From UBA1413 sp964650525 (GTDB lineage: Bacteria; Bacteroidota; Bacteroidia; Bacteroidales; Prolixibacteraceae): 64,000 nt of DNA. How positions within the stretch are numbered: the first letter of the stretch is position 1; the number at the start of each line of letters is the position of its first letter. The notes beneath the pieces were generated by a model. It saw nothing but the letters and a program-made list of their open reading frames with translations. It was not told where the DNA came from and did not search any database. Positions 44,253 to 52,681 of the stretch are shown piece after piece. A program made the position numbers and the translations under genes. The DNA is taken from assembly GCA_964650525.1 (NCBI GenBank), contig CAZYUA010000008.1, forward strand, positions 1-64,000. The letters are read 5' to 3'.

Positions 44253-44999
44253 TCAAGGTTCTTCCGCCGCATCGTCACGGGTCAGCCACTGTCCGGCTTC
44301 CGTGAGTTGTTCAGGCTTCCCGATATCCATCCAGAAGGAAGAAGTGTCACGAAAACCTAAAACCGGATATCCGGCAGCCAGGTCCAGGTAAGCATCGATA
44401 ATCGAAAACCGGCCTTGCTGTTGTATAATACTGAATATCTGTGGATTTATGATATGTATTCCACTGAAAGCAAAAGGCTGAACAGGATCATCGCCGGTAC
44501 CTTCCACTTTCCGGGTTTCACCGGTTAAGCAGTCCATCCATCCGTACAGACGCATGTTCTGATTAAAAAGCAGGGTGCGCCTGGTATTCCTGTTTCTCAC
44601 CACCAGGGTGGCCAACGCCCGGGTTTCGCGGTGAACATCCTCAAGGAGAGCCAGATCCAGGTCACTGACTATATCCACATTGTGGACGAGTACCGGTTCT
44701 GTACCCTGCAGGAAGCCGGCGGCTTTCAGTAACCCTCCTCCGGTATCCAGCAGGCAACCGCTTTCATCAGAAATATGAATCTCTGCTCCGGGATAGCTGA
44801 GGGTTGAAAGAAACTCCCGGATCTGATCCGGGAAATGGTACACATTCACCACGATCTCCCGGCACCCGGACCGGGTCAGCTTATCCAGCAGGCGTTGCAG
44901 CATGGGAACACCTCCCACCTGCACCAGCGCCTTGGGGATATGGTCGGTCAGCGGCCTGAGCCGTGTTCCCAGACCTGCAGCCAGGATCATCGCTTTCAT
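44253..44999 (-). CDS. Sugar-1-phosphate nucleotidyltransferase (MurU/GlmU-N type)
   Basis: A 248-residue NTP-transferase. The signature MILAAGLGTRLRPLTDHIPKAL binds the nucleotide; the metal site is near VHNVDIVSD and the family FAFSGIHIINP block is present. It makes an NDP-sugar from NTP and sugar 1-phosphate. Size and motifs resemble MurU (N-acetylmuramate-1-phosphate uridylyltransferase) and mannose-1-phosphate guanylyltransferases, which sequence alone does not separate. A MurU function would need an AmgK-like kinase, which is not in this window. Confidence 0.85.
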   Translation of the reverse strand: MKAMILAAGLGTRLRPLTDHIPKALVQVGGVPMLQRLLDKLTRSGCREIVVNVYHFPDQIREFLSTLSYPGAEIHISDESGCLLDTGGGLLKAAGFLQGTEPVLVHNVDIVSDLDLALLEDVHRETRALATLVVRNRNTRRTLLFNQNMRLYGWMDCLTGETRKVEGTGDDPVQPFAFSGIHIINPQIFSIIQQQGRFSIIDAYLDLAAGYPVLGFRDTSSFWMDIGKPEQLTEAGQWLTRDDAAEEP

Positions 45000-45217
45000 A
45001 CGTATAAAAGTATCTTGTCGTTTTAGTTTAACCTGATAAACAGAGGCTTACCCATTTGGTTACCTTTATAGGCCTCCCGCTTCAGGAGGCCCGGACAGGT
45101 CCTGCTGTATTCGTGACCGTTCTTTCCCTCTCGCGCAACCGGGTTTCAGATGTCGCTGTATCCATTTTACCGCACCTGACCTGTTCTTCGTTTGCTTTCC
45201 CTGAAGTTGGCGCGACA

Positions 45218-45661
45218 TCAGCGGATGCGGTTGAGGCTTCTGATAAGGGTTTCATCCTTCCCGATAGCCCGGACTGCCAGAAAATCGGTAACCACTGCCA
45301 CAACAGGAAAGGCCACCTGCAATTTGAACCCGGCAGTCTCCCCCTCAAAAGAGGCCAGACCAAAATAGACCAATACCCCGGTGAAGCCCAGCATAAGGAC
45401 CATCGTAAAAACCAGGATCCTGATCTGACGGATGCGCCGTTTATAACTGAACATCACAAAAAGATGGAGCAGGACAATCAGCCCCAGGCATATCGCAAGG
45501 GATACCCCATTGAACACCCTGCTCTCTTCCTTGAAAATGCCCCAAAGGGTATACTCATACATTTGGTCGTCTGCGTAGATATTGGCCAGCGGGAGGGCAA
45601 AAAGCAATCCCAGAAAAATGACGGAGACCAGCAGATAAATGGTTTGTATTCTTTGAATCAT
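45218..45661 (-). CDS. DUF4293 family membrane protein
   Basis: A 147-residue integral membrane protein with four helices, typical of the Bacteroidota family DUF4293: MIQRIQTIYLLVSVIFLGLLF at the N-terminus, then segments around LAICLGLIVLLHLFVMFSYKRR, ILVFTMVLMLGFTGVLVYF and QVAFPVVAVVTDFLAVRAI. The function is unknown. The start at 45661 gives the family N-terminus; a longer frame would overlap the helicase gene. A 7-base-pair hairpin (45071-45091) lies downstream, without a T-run. Confidence 0.85.
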   Translation of the reverse strand: MIQRIQTIYLLVSVIFLGLLFALPLANIYADDQMYEYTLWGIFKEESRVFNGVSLAICLGLIVLLHLFVMFSYKRRIRQIRILVFTMVLMLGFTGVLVYFGLASFEGETAGFKLQVAFPVVAVVTDFLAVRAIGKDETLIRSLNRIR

Positions 45662-45728
45662 GCTTTTTTCTGCAAAAATAACGGTTTCTATCGTTCCCTG
45701 CCAAGGAAGGCCTTTCGGAAACCACAAT

Positions 45729-48700
45729 TTATCGAACTTCGAGTAACCGGTTATCACGGATATACCACAGGTACCCCTTTACCTCCCGGAATCCTGTTTG
45801 CCGGAGTACCCCGGTATACTGCCTGACCTGGTTCTCATGCTCAGGGTTCCTCATGCCGGTCTTGAAATCGACTATGACAGCCTGGTCTCCTGAAATCATG
45901 ATCCTGTCGGGGCGAAGGGTCAGACTGGATGTTAACAGGTCTGTTTCGGTGAGGATTTTCAACTTCCCCGAAAACCACTCCACAGCAACAGGATGGGCGA
46001 TCATTTTGCCGACATGTTCGCGGATCAGATCGAACTCCCGTGGTTGGACCATGCCGGCAGCCAGGGCTCTTTTGCAGGCTGGTTCCACATCCTCGCGGGT
46101 TTTGATCTGTGACAGGAGAGCATGAACCTGCTTACCAAAGTTTTTGCGGGTAATGCCCTTTTCCAATCCCTCCAGGAAATCCCCGCTCAGCGTTTTCAGG
46201 CGCAATCTGCCGGAATAGTCGGTGAAATGCCACCGGGTTTCTGGCAAGTCGCGGGGAGCAGCCTGAGGATCGGGGAATGCCGGTATTTCGCCGGTTGTAA
46301 ACGCTTCCCATCCGTCGGTTGCGTGACATGCACCCGGCATTTGGGGAAAACTTCCCGGCAGTGCCTCATTCACCAGGGCTGCCATGGTGCCGGAGGCACC
46401 CCTGGCAGGCAGGCTGACCCATAATACCGAGCGGGCCCGCGTAAAAGCCACATACAACAGGTTCAGATTATCAACCAGAATATTGAAAAACTCCTGCCGG
46501 TATTCCTGGTCAAACCAGGTCGTCCCCAGGGTTCCGGAATAGGCAACAGGCACCAGGGGAGCCATGTTGAAAGGGGATACCACCGGAGTGCACCATAGGA
46601 TATTATTCTTGTTTTCAGAGAGCTTCCAGTCACAAAAGGGCATCAGTACTGCTTCGAATTCCAGTCCTTTTGAGGCATGGATGGTCAGCAAACGGATGGC
46701 ATCCGTTTCACCGCCCGCGGTCACCCCCACTTTCTGTCCTTCCTCTTCCCACCACGTGAGAAAACCGGGAACATCGCCGTTCAGTCTGCCGTTCATCTCC
46801 GAAGCCTTATCTATGAGTACCTGGAGGAAAGGCAATTCGGCCGTCAGATCAAACAAGCCGAAGGTGGCACAAATCCGGGTGATCTTCTCATCCAGGCTGC
46901 TGATGGCCAGCTGGTTTTCAATCCCGGAGAACAACGGGACCAGCAGTGTGTCAAACTCCCCGAGTGATGCGGAGGTCAGGTTCCAGCCTGCCATCCCCGG
47001 AGATAAACCGCCGGCCCCGGGACACTGCAAGCCGGGAACAGGCCGCACATAGTTATTATACAGGTGAAGCAAGGCAGCACGATTCAAGCGGTCGTCGCTG
47101 TCAATGAGATATTTCAGCCAGTGAATGATGAACCCGACACCCGGGGAACTGCCCAGCATCAGGGAATCCCCGGAAACGATCTTCAGATTGTAATCACGGT
47201 TCCCGGGAAGGCTTGCTTCCCGGAGGAAGTGCCGAACCACCCATACTCCCTGTTCTTTCCTCCGCACGAGAATGGCTATGGTTCCCGCCCGGAAACCCCG
47301 GTCCTGCAATTGCCGTACCTGCTCCACAAGTTTTTCCAGGGTTCTTTCCGTAAACTCCTCACCCGTAGCATCAACCCTGCAGATACCCGCGAACCCGGCA
47401 GGTTTACCCTGTTTGGTTGCCGGTTTCTGCACCACATCGCGGTACAGTTCCCTGAGCGGGGCCTGGAAATCCACACCGGTGAAATGCGCTTGTCCGTAGT
47501 CAGCCATCACCTGCAGGAAAACCCCGAAAAACCGGCTGTTGAAATCGACAATCTCCCGTCCGCTGCGGTAGTTTTCCTTCAGGGATTTTTCCTGAACCGG
47601 AAAGTTCCTGAAATCACTGAAAATCCCGCTTTCCAGCAGGTTCCAGTTGCCGTTGCGCCAACGGTAAATGCTTTGCTTCACATCGCCCACCACCAGGCTT
47701 TTCTTTCCCTGGCTCAGGCTATTGGCAACCAGAGGCCGGAAATTGGACCACTGCATCCCGGAGGTATCCTGGAATTCATCCAGCATCAGATGGCCGATGA
47801 TGTTTCCTGTCTTCTCGTAAATAAACGGCGTGTCGTTGCCGTCGATAATCCCTTTCAGCAATAAATTGGAACCTGACAAAGGCAAAATACCCCGGTCTCT
47901 GCCCAGGTTGGCGAGTTCCTTGTACAGGTCGGTAAGAACGGCAGCTGTGTACCATTCGGAAAGGATCACCTTGGCTGTGAAGTAGTTCCTGCTGTTTTCC
48001 GAATAATATCGGACCAGTTGCTGAAGCCCGGGGACCAGGTTGGCGGCAGTAAATTCTCTGAGAGCTTCCTGTTTTTTGCTGCTTTTAGCAACCCACCCCT
48101 CAGCATCGGCGGCAGCTTTCATCACCCGGATGCCCAGCGAAGGCGGAACCTCCCCTGCAGCTGTTTTTTCCAGGAATCCCGCCACCCCCCTGTCACCATA
48201 GCTGAAGTCACCGGCGGTAAAACCCGCCCGCGTATAGGCCCCGACCAGACCGGCGGACTGTTGTTTCAGGGTGCCGGCAAAACGGTACACGATGTCGTTC
48301 AGAATTTCCAGGTAGCGGTGGCTGTTCTCCTCCGGGGCAAAGAACTCCTCTAAAACCCGCAGTTTGTCCTGCAACTGCTCCCTGAAAAGCTCATTCCCCA
48401 GGCTCGTGAGATCGTAGGTGATACTAAAACTCCGGTTGTTCCTGATTTTATCTTCCACAAACGATCTCAGCCATCTCTGCAGGCGCGGATTTTCTCCCAT
48501 GCCCGCGATCAGCCGGTCGGCGGCTTCAGCGATCAGCAAATCGTTGTCAGTTTCCAATTCATAAGCAGGATTGATGCCGGCTTCACGGCAAAAGGCCTTC
48601 AGTATCCGCTGCGTGAATTTATCGATGGTGCTGACCTGGAACCTGCTGAAATCGAACAGGAGGTTGGATAGCGAAACGGAGGCGCGTGCGGCCAGTTCAC

Positions 48701-48938
48701 CTTCGGCCAAACCGGTCTCCTCCAACAGGACCTCTCTGTAGGGAGACTCCTTGCCGGCTGCCAGGTTGTACAATTGATCCACAATCCTCTCCTTCATTTC
48801 CGCGGTGGCTTTGTTGGTGAAGGTGACAGCCAGGATATGCCGGTGGTTTTGATCACCGGCCAGCAACAATTTCAGGTACTCGGTCACCAGGCGAAAAGTT
48901 TTGCCGGAGCCGGCCGAAGCTTTGTACACGGTTAACAT
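45729..48938 (-). CDS. AddA/RecB-like UvrD-family helicase-nuclease
   Basis: A 1069-residue helicase for double-strand break repair. Superfamily 1 motifs are in order: ASAGSGKTF (Walker A), LAVTFTNKATAEMKERI, LMLDEFQDTSGMQW (II), VVGDVKQSIYRWR (III), LLTIHASKGLEFEAV (V) and NLLYVAFTRAR (VI). The C-terminus carries a RecB-type nuclease with VIVDFKTG. It should act with an AddB-like partner, which is not adjacent. Its start overlaps the stop of an uncharacterised secreted-protein gene by 7 bases, so translation is coupled. Confidence 0.92.
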   Translation of the reverse strand: MLTVYKASAGSGKTFRLVTEYLKLLLAGDQNHRHILAVTFTNKATAEMKERIVDQLYNLAAGKESPYREVLLEETGLAEGELAARASVSLSNLLFDFSRFQVSTIDKFTQRILKAFCREAGINPAYELETDNDLLIAEAADRLIAGMGENPRLQRWLRSFVEDKIRNNRSFSITYDLTSLGNELFREQLQDKLRVLEEFFAPEENSHRYLEILNDIVYRFAGTLKQQSAGLVGAYTRAGFTAGDFSYGDRGVAGFLEKTAAGEVPPSLGIRVMKAAADAEGWVAKSSKKQEALREFTAANLVPGLQQLVRYYSENSRNYFTAKVILSEWYTAAVLTDLYKELANLGRDRGILPLSGSNLLLKGIIDGNDTPFIYEKTGNIIGHLMLDEFQDTSGMQWSNFRPLVANSLSQGKKSLVVGDVKQSIYRWRNGNWNLLESGIFSDFRNFPVQEKSLKENYRSGREIVDFNSRFFGVFLQVMADYGQAHFTGVDFQAPLRELYRDVVQKPATKQGKPAGFAGICRVDATGEEFTERTLEKLVEQVRQLQDRGFRAGTIAILVRRKEQGVWVVRHFLREASLPGNRDYNLKIVSGDSLMLGSSPGVGFIIHWLKYLIDSDDRLNRAALLHLYNNYVRPVPGLQCPGAGGLSPGMAGWNLTSASLGEFDTLLVPLFSGIENQLAISSLDEKITRICATFGLFDLTAELPFLQVLIDKASEMNGRLNGDVPGFLTWWEEEGQKVGVTAGGETDAIRLLTIHASKGLEFEAVLMPFCDWKLSENKNNILWCTPVVSPFNMAPLVPVAYSGTLGTTWFDQEYRQEFFNILVDNLNLLYVAFTRARSVLWVSLPARGASGTMAALVNEALPGSFPQMPGACHATDGWEAFTTGEIPAFPDPQAAPRDLPETRWHFTDYSGRLRLKTLSGDFLEGLEKGITRKNFGKQVHALLSQIKTREDVEPACKRALAAGMVQPREFDLIREHVGKMIAHPVAVEWFSGKLKILTETDLLTSSLTLRPDRIMISGDQAVIVDFKTGMRNPEHENQVRQYTGVLRQTGFREVKGYLWYIRDNRLLEVR

Positions 48939-49486
48939 AGCCGGGGGTTAAAATGGATAGGGGTTCCCGGCACGGAGATGCCGGTTTCTATCCTGAAATT
49001 TTTCGAAACCTTGTATTCCAGATACAGGGAGGCTCCCCGCAGGTTCGGGGGCTTTGTTCCGGGGAGCGCAGGTAAAAGCAGCGGCGTGAAGCCATAACTG
49101 CTGCCGTGGAGCAGCAGTTTGTCCGACACCTGGTAGGTAGCCTGGTGGAAAAGCTCCCCCGACCATCCATATGGGCTGAAAAAGAGGCCGGTACCCCCAA
49201 AGAGTCCATACCGTGAGCGCCCCTCCCAGCCGGACGGATACCCGGTGAGCCATCCCTTTTGCAGAGAGTTCCGGAAGTCAAAGACGGGAAATGAGGGCTC
49301 CTCAAAAGTCAGGGCAGAAAAGGATACACCCGATTCCGGAAGCGGCATTACAAGCCCGTAGAGATTCTGTGCCGGGACAGGAAACGGCAGGGTGTCACGC
49401 CCGGATATCTCAGGCATGGGTGGCTCCTGGCCTGTCAGCCCCAGCGATAAAGAGGTCGCTAAAACAATGAGGAAAATGCGTATCAT
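48932..49486 (-). CDS. Uncharacterised exported protein upstream of the AddA-like gene
   Basis: A 184-residue protein with a signal peptide (FLIVLATSLSLGLTGQ) from the start at 49486. The mature part is rich in Gly, Pro and aromatic residues, with alternating strands (RSRYGLFGGTGLFFSPYGWSGELFHQATYQV ... SLYLEYKVSKNFRIETG) that suggest a small outer-membrane or periplasmic beta protein. I do not recognise the family. Its last codons overlap the helicase start, which is unusual because one protein is exported and the other repairs DNA. Confidence 0.65.
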   Translation of the reverse strand: MIRIFLIVLATSLSLGLTGQEPPMPEISGRDTLPFPVPAQNLYGLVMPLPESGVSFSALTFEEPSFPVFDFRNSLQKGWLTGYPSGWEGRSRYGLFGGTGLFFSPYGWSGELFHQATYQVSDKLLLHGSSYGFTPLLLPALPGTKPPNLRGASLYLEYKVSKNFRIETGISVPGTPIHFNPRLC

Positions 49487-49626
49487 CAAAAACGCTTCCG
49501 ATTCAACCCAAAAGTAACACATTTTTTTCACCCGGAACGACTGGCAAGCCTTCAAAAGGAGAATGAACGCCCGGCCTCTCCTGAAAAACATCCCCGTTTA
49601 TGATCATGGTTTTTCATTCCCTGAAG

Positions 49627-49654
49627 TTGGATCAGGAAAAAAATATTACTTTTG
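49627..49654 (+). promoter_or_regulatory. Promoter of tRNA-Leu
   Basis: TTG (49627-49629) and TACTTTTG (49647-49654) are spaced by 17 bases, matching the Bacteroidota consensus. The predicted start is near 49661, a few bases before the mature tRNA. Confidence 0.65.
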
Positions 49655-49665
49655 CCCCGCTGAGA

Positions 49666-49749
49666 GCCCAGATGGTGAAATTGGTAGACACGCCAGCTTG
49701 AGGGGCTGGTGCCGGTTCCGGTGTGCAAGTTCGAGTCTTGTTCTGGGCA
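49666..49749 (+). tRNA. tRNA-Leu (anticodon GAG)
   Basis: An 84-base class II tRNA. The 7-bp acceptor stem pairs 49666-49672 with 49742-49748. The anticodon stem CCAGC/GCTGG encloses TTGAGGG with anticodon GAG (reads CUC/CUU). A long variable arm (CCGGTTCCGG region) and a T-arm GCAAG-TTCGAGT-CTTGT follow. The 3' CCA is not encoded and must be added. Confidence 0.95.
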
Positions 49750-49757
49750 CATGCAGG

Positions 49758-49802
49758 CTTCGGTAATAATCTGTAAATCAGATTTTTATCGAAGTTTTTT
49801 TT
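49758..49802 (+). terminator. Intrinsic terminator of tRNA-Leu
   Basis: A 15-base-pair hairpin with one T-T mismatch (49758-49773 with 49779-49794, loop TAAAT) is followed directly by eight T residues (49795-49802). This is the clearest intrinsic terminator in the window. Confidence 0.85.
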
Positions 49803-49838
49803 ATTTCGGCAACTTGGACATTGCCACCCCGTACCAAG

Positions 49839-50006
49839 CTAATCCTTGCCTTTTCTCTTGCCTCTCTTCAATAGGGTAACGGTGTACCTCACCTCAACAT
49901 CCACCCAGATGGCATCCCGGTATACCCGGTGGCCGGCCGGGTAGGTAAATCCGACAGTGAACTCCTTTTCCCTGATCGCATTTTCTAACCGTTCAAGGGC
50001 GGTCAT
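49839..50006 (-). CDS. Small protein, 55 residues, downstream of the HAD gene
   Basis: A 55-codon frame starting 10 bases after the HAD stop. It begins with MTALERLENAIREKE (helix) followed by a strand-like FTVGFTYPAGHRVYRD...VDVEVRYTVTLLKR and a basic tail. Its composition and tight spacing look like a genuine small gene co-transcribed with the phosphatase. I do not recognise a family. The upstream extension of the same frame into the HAD gene is a shadow. Confidence 0.45.
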   Translation of the reverse strand: MTALERLENAIREKEFTVGFTYPAGHRVYRDAIWVDVEVRYTVTLLKRGKRKGKD

Positions 50007-50016
50007 CGGCAGGACT

Positions 50017-50709
50017 TCAGAAAGGGGAATCCTGTAACAGGGGAAGGGTGGCAGTGAGGGAGGTGTGTTCCAGGATGAACGCAGCGCCGGCGTTGAGCAG
50101 TTCCCCGCGGTCGCCGTAACCGCAGAGCACTCCCAGGGGAAGAGCTCCGGCACGCCGGGCGGAACGCATATCGGGGACAGTATCTCCCACCATCAGGCAA
50201 TTCTCCGCAGCCACTCCCAGTTGTTTTGCAGCATAGCTCACCGGCTCCGGGTGGGGTTTCAGCCGCCAGGTGGAGGAGCGGGAAACCACTACATCAAAAA
50301 GCTCCTCCAGTCCGTTTTCAGTCAGAAAACCTTCGGCTTCCGCCTGACTGCGGGTGGTGACCACGGCAAGACGGTACCGTTGTTTCAGTTGTCCGAGCAT
50401 TGGCTTAACACCGCTCATCATCCGGAATCCATATTCTTTCTGTCCTGAGCCGCGGCTAACCTTATGAAACAGGGACATCAACGGGGCATCCAGTCCCAGG
50501 TGATCCAAAAGGGTAATCAGCCCGTTGACGGGTGTTTCTGCCCACATCACCAGTTTTTTTGCCAGAGGGGCGGGATGGGCGACCCGAAACCGGGAGAGGA
50601 TCCGGGCTACCCGCTCGGCAGCCTGGTCGTCGGTTTCCATCAGGGTACCGTCGAGGTCGAAGAGAATCGCTTTTACAGGCTGGTAAAACGAGGGTTCCGT
50701 TTTCTCCAT
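50017..50709 (-). CDS. HAD-IA family phosphatase (phosphoglycolate-phosphatase-like)
   Basis: A 230-residue soluble phosphatase. Motif I is ILFDLDGTLMETDD with both aspartates, motif II VVTTRS, the lysine lies in WRLKPHPEP and motif IV is MVGDTVPDMRSARRAG. A helical cap follows motif I. The substrate is unknown. It is followed by a 55-residue small gene and preceded by a 153-base gap from the polyprenol-kinase-like gene. Confidence 0.88.
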   Translation of the reverse strand: MEKTEPSFYQPVKAILFDLDGTLMETDDQAAERVARILSRFRVAHPAPLAKKLVMWAETPVNGLITLLDHLGLDAPLMSLFHKVSRGSGQKEYGFRMMSGVKPMLGQLKQRYRLAVVTTRSQAEAEGFLTENGLEELFDVVVSRSSTWRLKPHPEPVSYAAKQLGVAAENCLMVGDTVPDMRSARRAGALPLGVLCGYGDRGELLNAGAAFILEHTSLTATLPLLQDSPF

Positions 50710-50862
50710 GGCATAGGGTTTCAGTTGGCAGGGTTCACAAGGCCCGGCCTGGTGGGAACAAAGATAGCCAAACCATCGGGTTTCCGGCCATCGGGAACAA
50801 GTCTGCGGGAAAGAGGGAGGTAAGGGTATCCCGGGAGGCCTGCACCGGCAACCGGGGGTCGG

Positions 50863-51654
50863 TCATCCGGCGGGAGGGGCAAGCCATAAAAGGGCCAGGG
50901 CTGAAGGCACCAGTTGAAGGGTCAGGTTATCCCAGCCGTGGGGGGAGAGCGCTTCAGTTGCCGTTGCAGACAGGGCAATAACCAGGAGTCGGCCTACCAA
51001 AACTACTGACCAGTCGTACAACGGCGAAATCACACCAAGGGCCAGCAATACCATGGCCGATGCCACAAAAACCGCCAGCGACCCCTCAAGGCTGCGGACA
51101 GCAGGGGTCCCCCGGAGGGAAAAAACCCTGTAGCGGTGTTTTCCCCAGCGGGCTCCCACCGGCTCACCTACTGCATCGCCGATTCCCGTCACCAGGTATC
51201 CGGCCATCACATGAGGGCCAAACAGGAGGTTGCCGGCAAGCCCGCCCGTCAGCGTCGCCAGATAGGGAATCACAATGAACCAGGTGCGCCGCGGTTCGTC
51301 CTTTTCCCTGGCCAGGGCTTCGTATAACAGGTTTCCCCGCCCCCGTACCACGGCATAAAAAATCACCAGGCTGCAGGCAGTCCCGAAAAGGACCACCGCT
51401 TTGACATCCAGTTGCCACTGCAGTAAAGCCACCGTGGCAAACACGAGAAAGTGGAATACCTTGCGGGTATAACCGGTTTTCCAGCCCTTCCGCTTCAGCC
51501 AGCCCGCCAGAAAAAGAAAACCCCAGGCGCAGACAGCACACACTGGGCCATACCCCACCCATGCCTGCCACGAAGGCATCAAACCCTCCGGAAAAGAAGC
51601 CAAACCGCCGGAGAATCCGGCACCAGAAATCAGGATCGCATTGAAAACCGGCAT
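50863..51654 (-). CDS. Dolichol/phytol-kinase-like CTP-dependent polyprenol kinase
   Basis: A 263-residue membrane protein with about seven helices. The TRKVFHFLVFA motif after the second helix and GIGDAVGEPVGARWGKHRYRVFSLRGTPAVRSLEGSLAVF are hallmarks of the SEC59/VTE5 family, which phosphorylates isoprenoid alcohols with CTP (related to CDP-diacylglycerol synthases). A role in phytol, farnesol or undecaprenol recycling is possible, but the substrate is unknown. ATG at 51654 is chosen over GTG at 51660. A promoter box lies 21 bases upstream. Confidence 0.75.
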   Translation of the reverse strand: MPVFNAILISGAGFSGGLASFPEGLMPSWQAWVGYGPVCAVCAWGFLFLAGWLKRKGWKTGYTRKVFHFLVFATVALLQWQLDVKAVVLFGTACSLVIFYAVVRGRGNLLYEALAREKDEPRRTWFIVIPYLATLTGGLAGNLLFGPHVMAGYLVTGIGDAVGEPVGARWGKHRYRVFSLRGTPAVRSLEGSLAVFVASAMVLLALGVISPLYDWSVVLVGRLLVIALSATATEALSPHGWDNLTLQLVPSALALLWLAPPAG

Positions 51655-51674
51655 CAGCACAAGATTACACGGAA

Positions 51675-51682
51675 CAAAAATA
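51675..51682 (-). promoter_or_regulatory. Promoter -7 box for the polyprenol-kinase-like gene
   Basis: On the minus strand TATTTTTG matches TAnnTTTG and would start transcription about 14 bases before the ATG at 51654. No -33 TTG at the right spacing was found. Confidence 0.4.
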
Positions 51683-51719
51683 CCATATTCGGAGAAACTG
51701 AATCCGATTGACGAAAATG

Positions 51720-51727
51720 TATCTTTG
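51720..51727 (+). promoter_or_regulatory. Promoter -7 box for the DNA alkylation repair gene
   Basis: TATCTTTG matches TAnnTTTG and is divergent from the box at 51675-51682, forming a back-to-back pair. It leaves a leader of about 150 bases before the ATG at 51884, in which I see no further signal. Confidence 0.45.
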
Positions 51728-51883
51728 CACTTAAGCTCTTTCCATTGTTGGCATCAGACCAGGTAAGTCAACCTGACCGGACACGACTGGAACAAAATGA
51801 CAGAAAAAGGGAAAGAAAAGATTCCGGCAAATTTCAACTCTTCACGCTCTTGAAATTTGAGTACCACAAATAAATCATCAGTT

Positions 51884-52591
51884 ATGGATGCAATAGTTGC
51901 AGCAATCAGGGAGCAACTGGAAAAGCAGGGGGATGAGACAATCCGCCTCAGCGGGCAGCGCTACTTTAAGGAACCGGTGAGAATGCACGGACTGAAAGCG
52001 GACGCAGTCGGTAAATTGGCACGCACTTTGTTTCTAACGGTGCGTCACCTCCCGAAGGAAGAGATTTTCAGGTTGTGCGGGGAATTGTGGCAGGGTGGAT
52101 TTATGGAAGAGTCGTTCATTGCCTGTGATTGGTCGTATGCGGTCAGGAAAAAGTACACGCCCGGCGATTTTCGTGTTTTTGAAGGATGGGTAGACCGGTA
52201 TGTAAACAACTGGGCATCGTGCGATACTCTGTGCAACCACACAGTAGGGTCGTTCCTTGAAATGTATCCGGAGTTTCCGGGAGAGCTGAAGCGGTGGGCT
52301 GCTTCCGGCAACCGGTGGATGCGCAGGGCAGCAGCGGTATCGCTTATTGTCCCGGCCCGCAAAGGGCTCTTTTTGGAACACATCCTGGAGATTGCCACTC
52401 AGTTGCTCACCGATCCTGACGACATGGTGCAGAAAGGCTACGGATGGATGCTGAAAGCCGCCAGTAAGCCGCACCAGGAGGAGATTTTTGACTTTGTGGA
52501 AAAAAATAAAAAAAGGATGCCGCGCACGGCATTGCGCTATGCCATTGAGAAAATGCCTCCCCATCTCAGGCAGAAAGCCATGGAAAAGTGA
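51884..52591 (+). CDS. DNA alkylation repair protein (AlkD-like)
   Basis: A 235-residue all-helical HEAT-like repeat glycosylase of the AlkC/AlkD family (PF08713), which excises 3- and 7-alkylated purines. Family features are SGQRYFKEPVRMHGLK near the N-terminus, EESFIACDWSYAV, VDRYVNNWASCDTLCNHTVG, RWMRRAAAVSLI and MVQKGYGWMLKAA ... FVEKNKKRMPRTALRYAIEKM. The Trp/Asp residues of WASCDT fit the active-site cleft. ATG at 51884 is preferred; a TTG at 51857 would add nine residues. Confidence 0.9.
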   Translation: MDAIVAAIREQLEKQGDETIRLSGQRYFKEPVRMHGLKADAVGKLARTLFLTVRHLPKEEIFRLCGELWQGGFMEESFIACDWSYAVRKKYTPGDFRVFEGWVDRYVNNWASCDTLCNHTVGSFLEMYPEFPGELKRWAASGNRWMRRAAAVSLIVPARKGLFLEHILEIATQLLTDPDDMVQKGYGWMLKAASKPHQEEIFDFVEKNKKRMPRTALRYAIEKMPPHLRQKAMEK

Positions 52592-52614
52592 CCAGAAAGT
52601 TGGTCTCAGTAAGT

Positions 52615-52646
52615 TTTGTAATTATCAACTACAATTCATAACTTTG
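52615..52646 (+). promoter_or_regulatory. Promoter of the OmpA-family gene
   Basis: TTTG (52615-52618) and TAACTTTG (52639-52646) are spaced by 20 bases, a good match to the Bacteroidota consensus. The predicted start is near 52653 with a short AT-rich leader to the ATG at 52682. Confidence 0.65.
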
Positions 52647-52681
52647 AACATCAATTTTCAAATGCTTAAATTTTTATCATT

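Noticed and set aside
45071..45091. 7-bp hairpin after DUF4293 as an intrinsic terminator
   Set aside because: No T-run follows on either strand; noted only as a hairpin.
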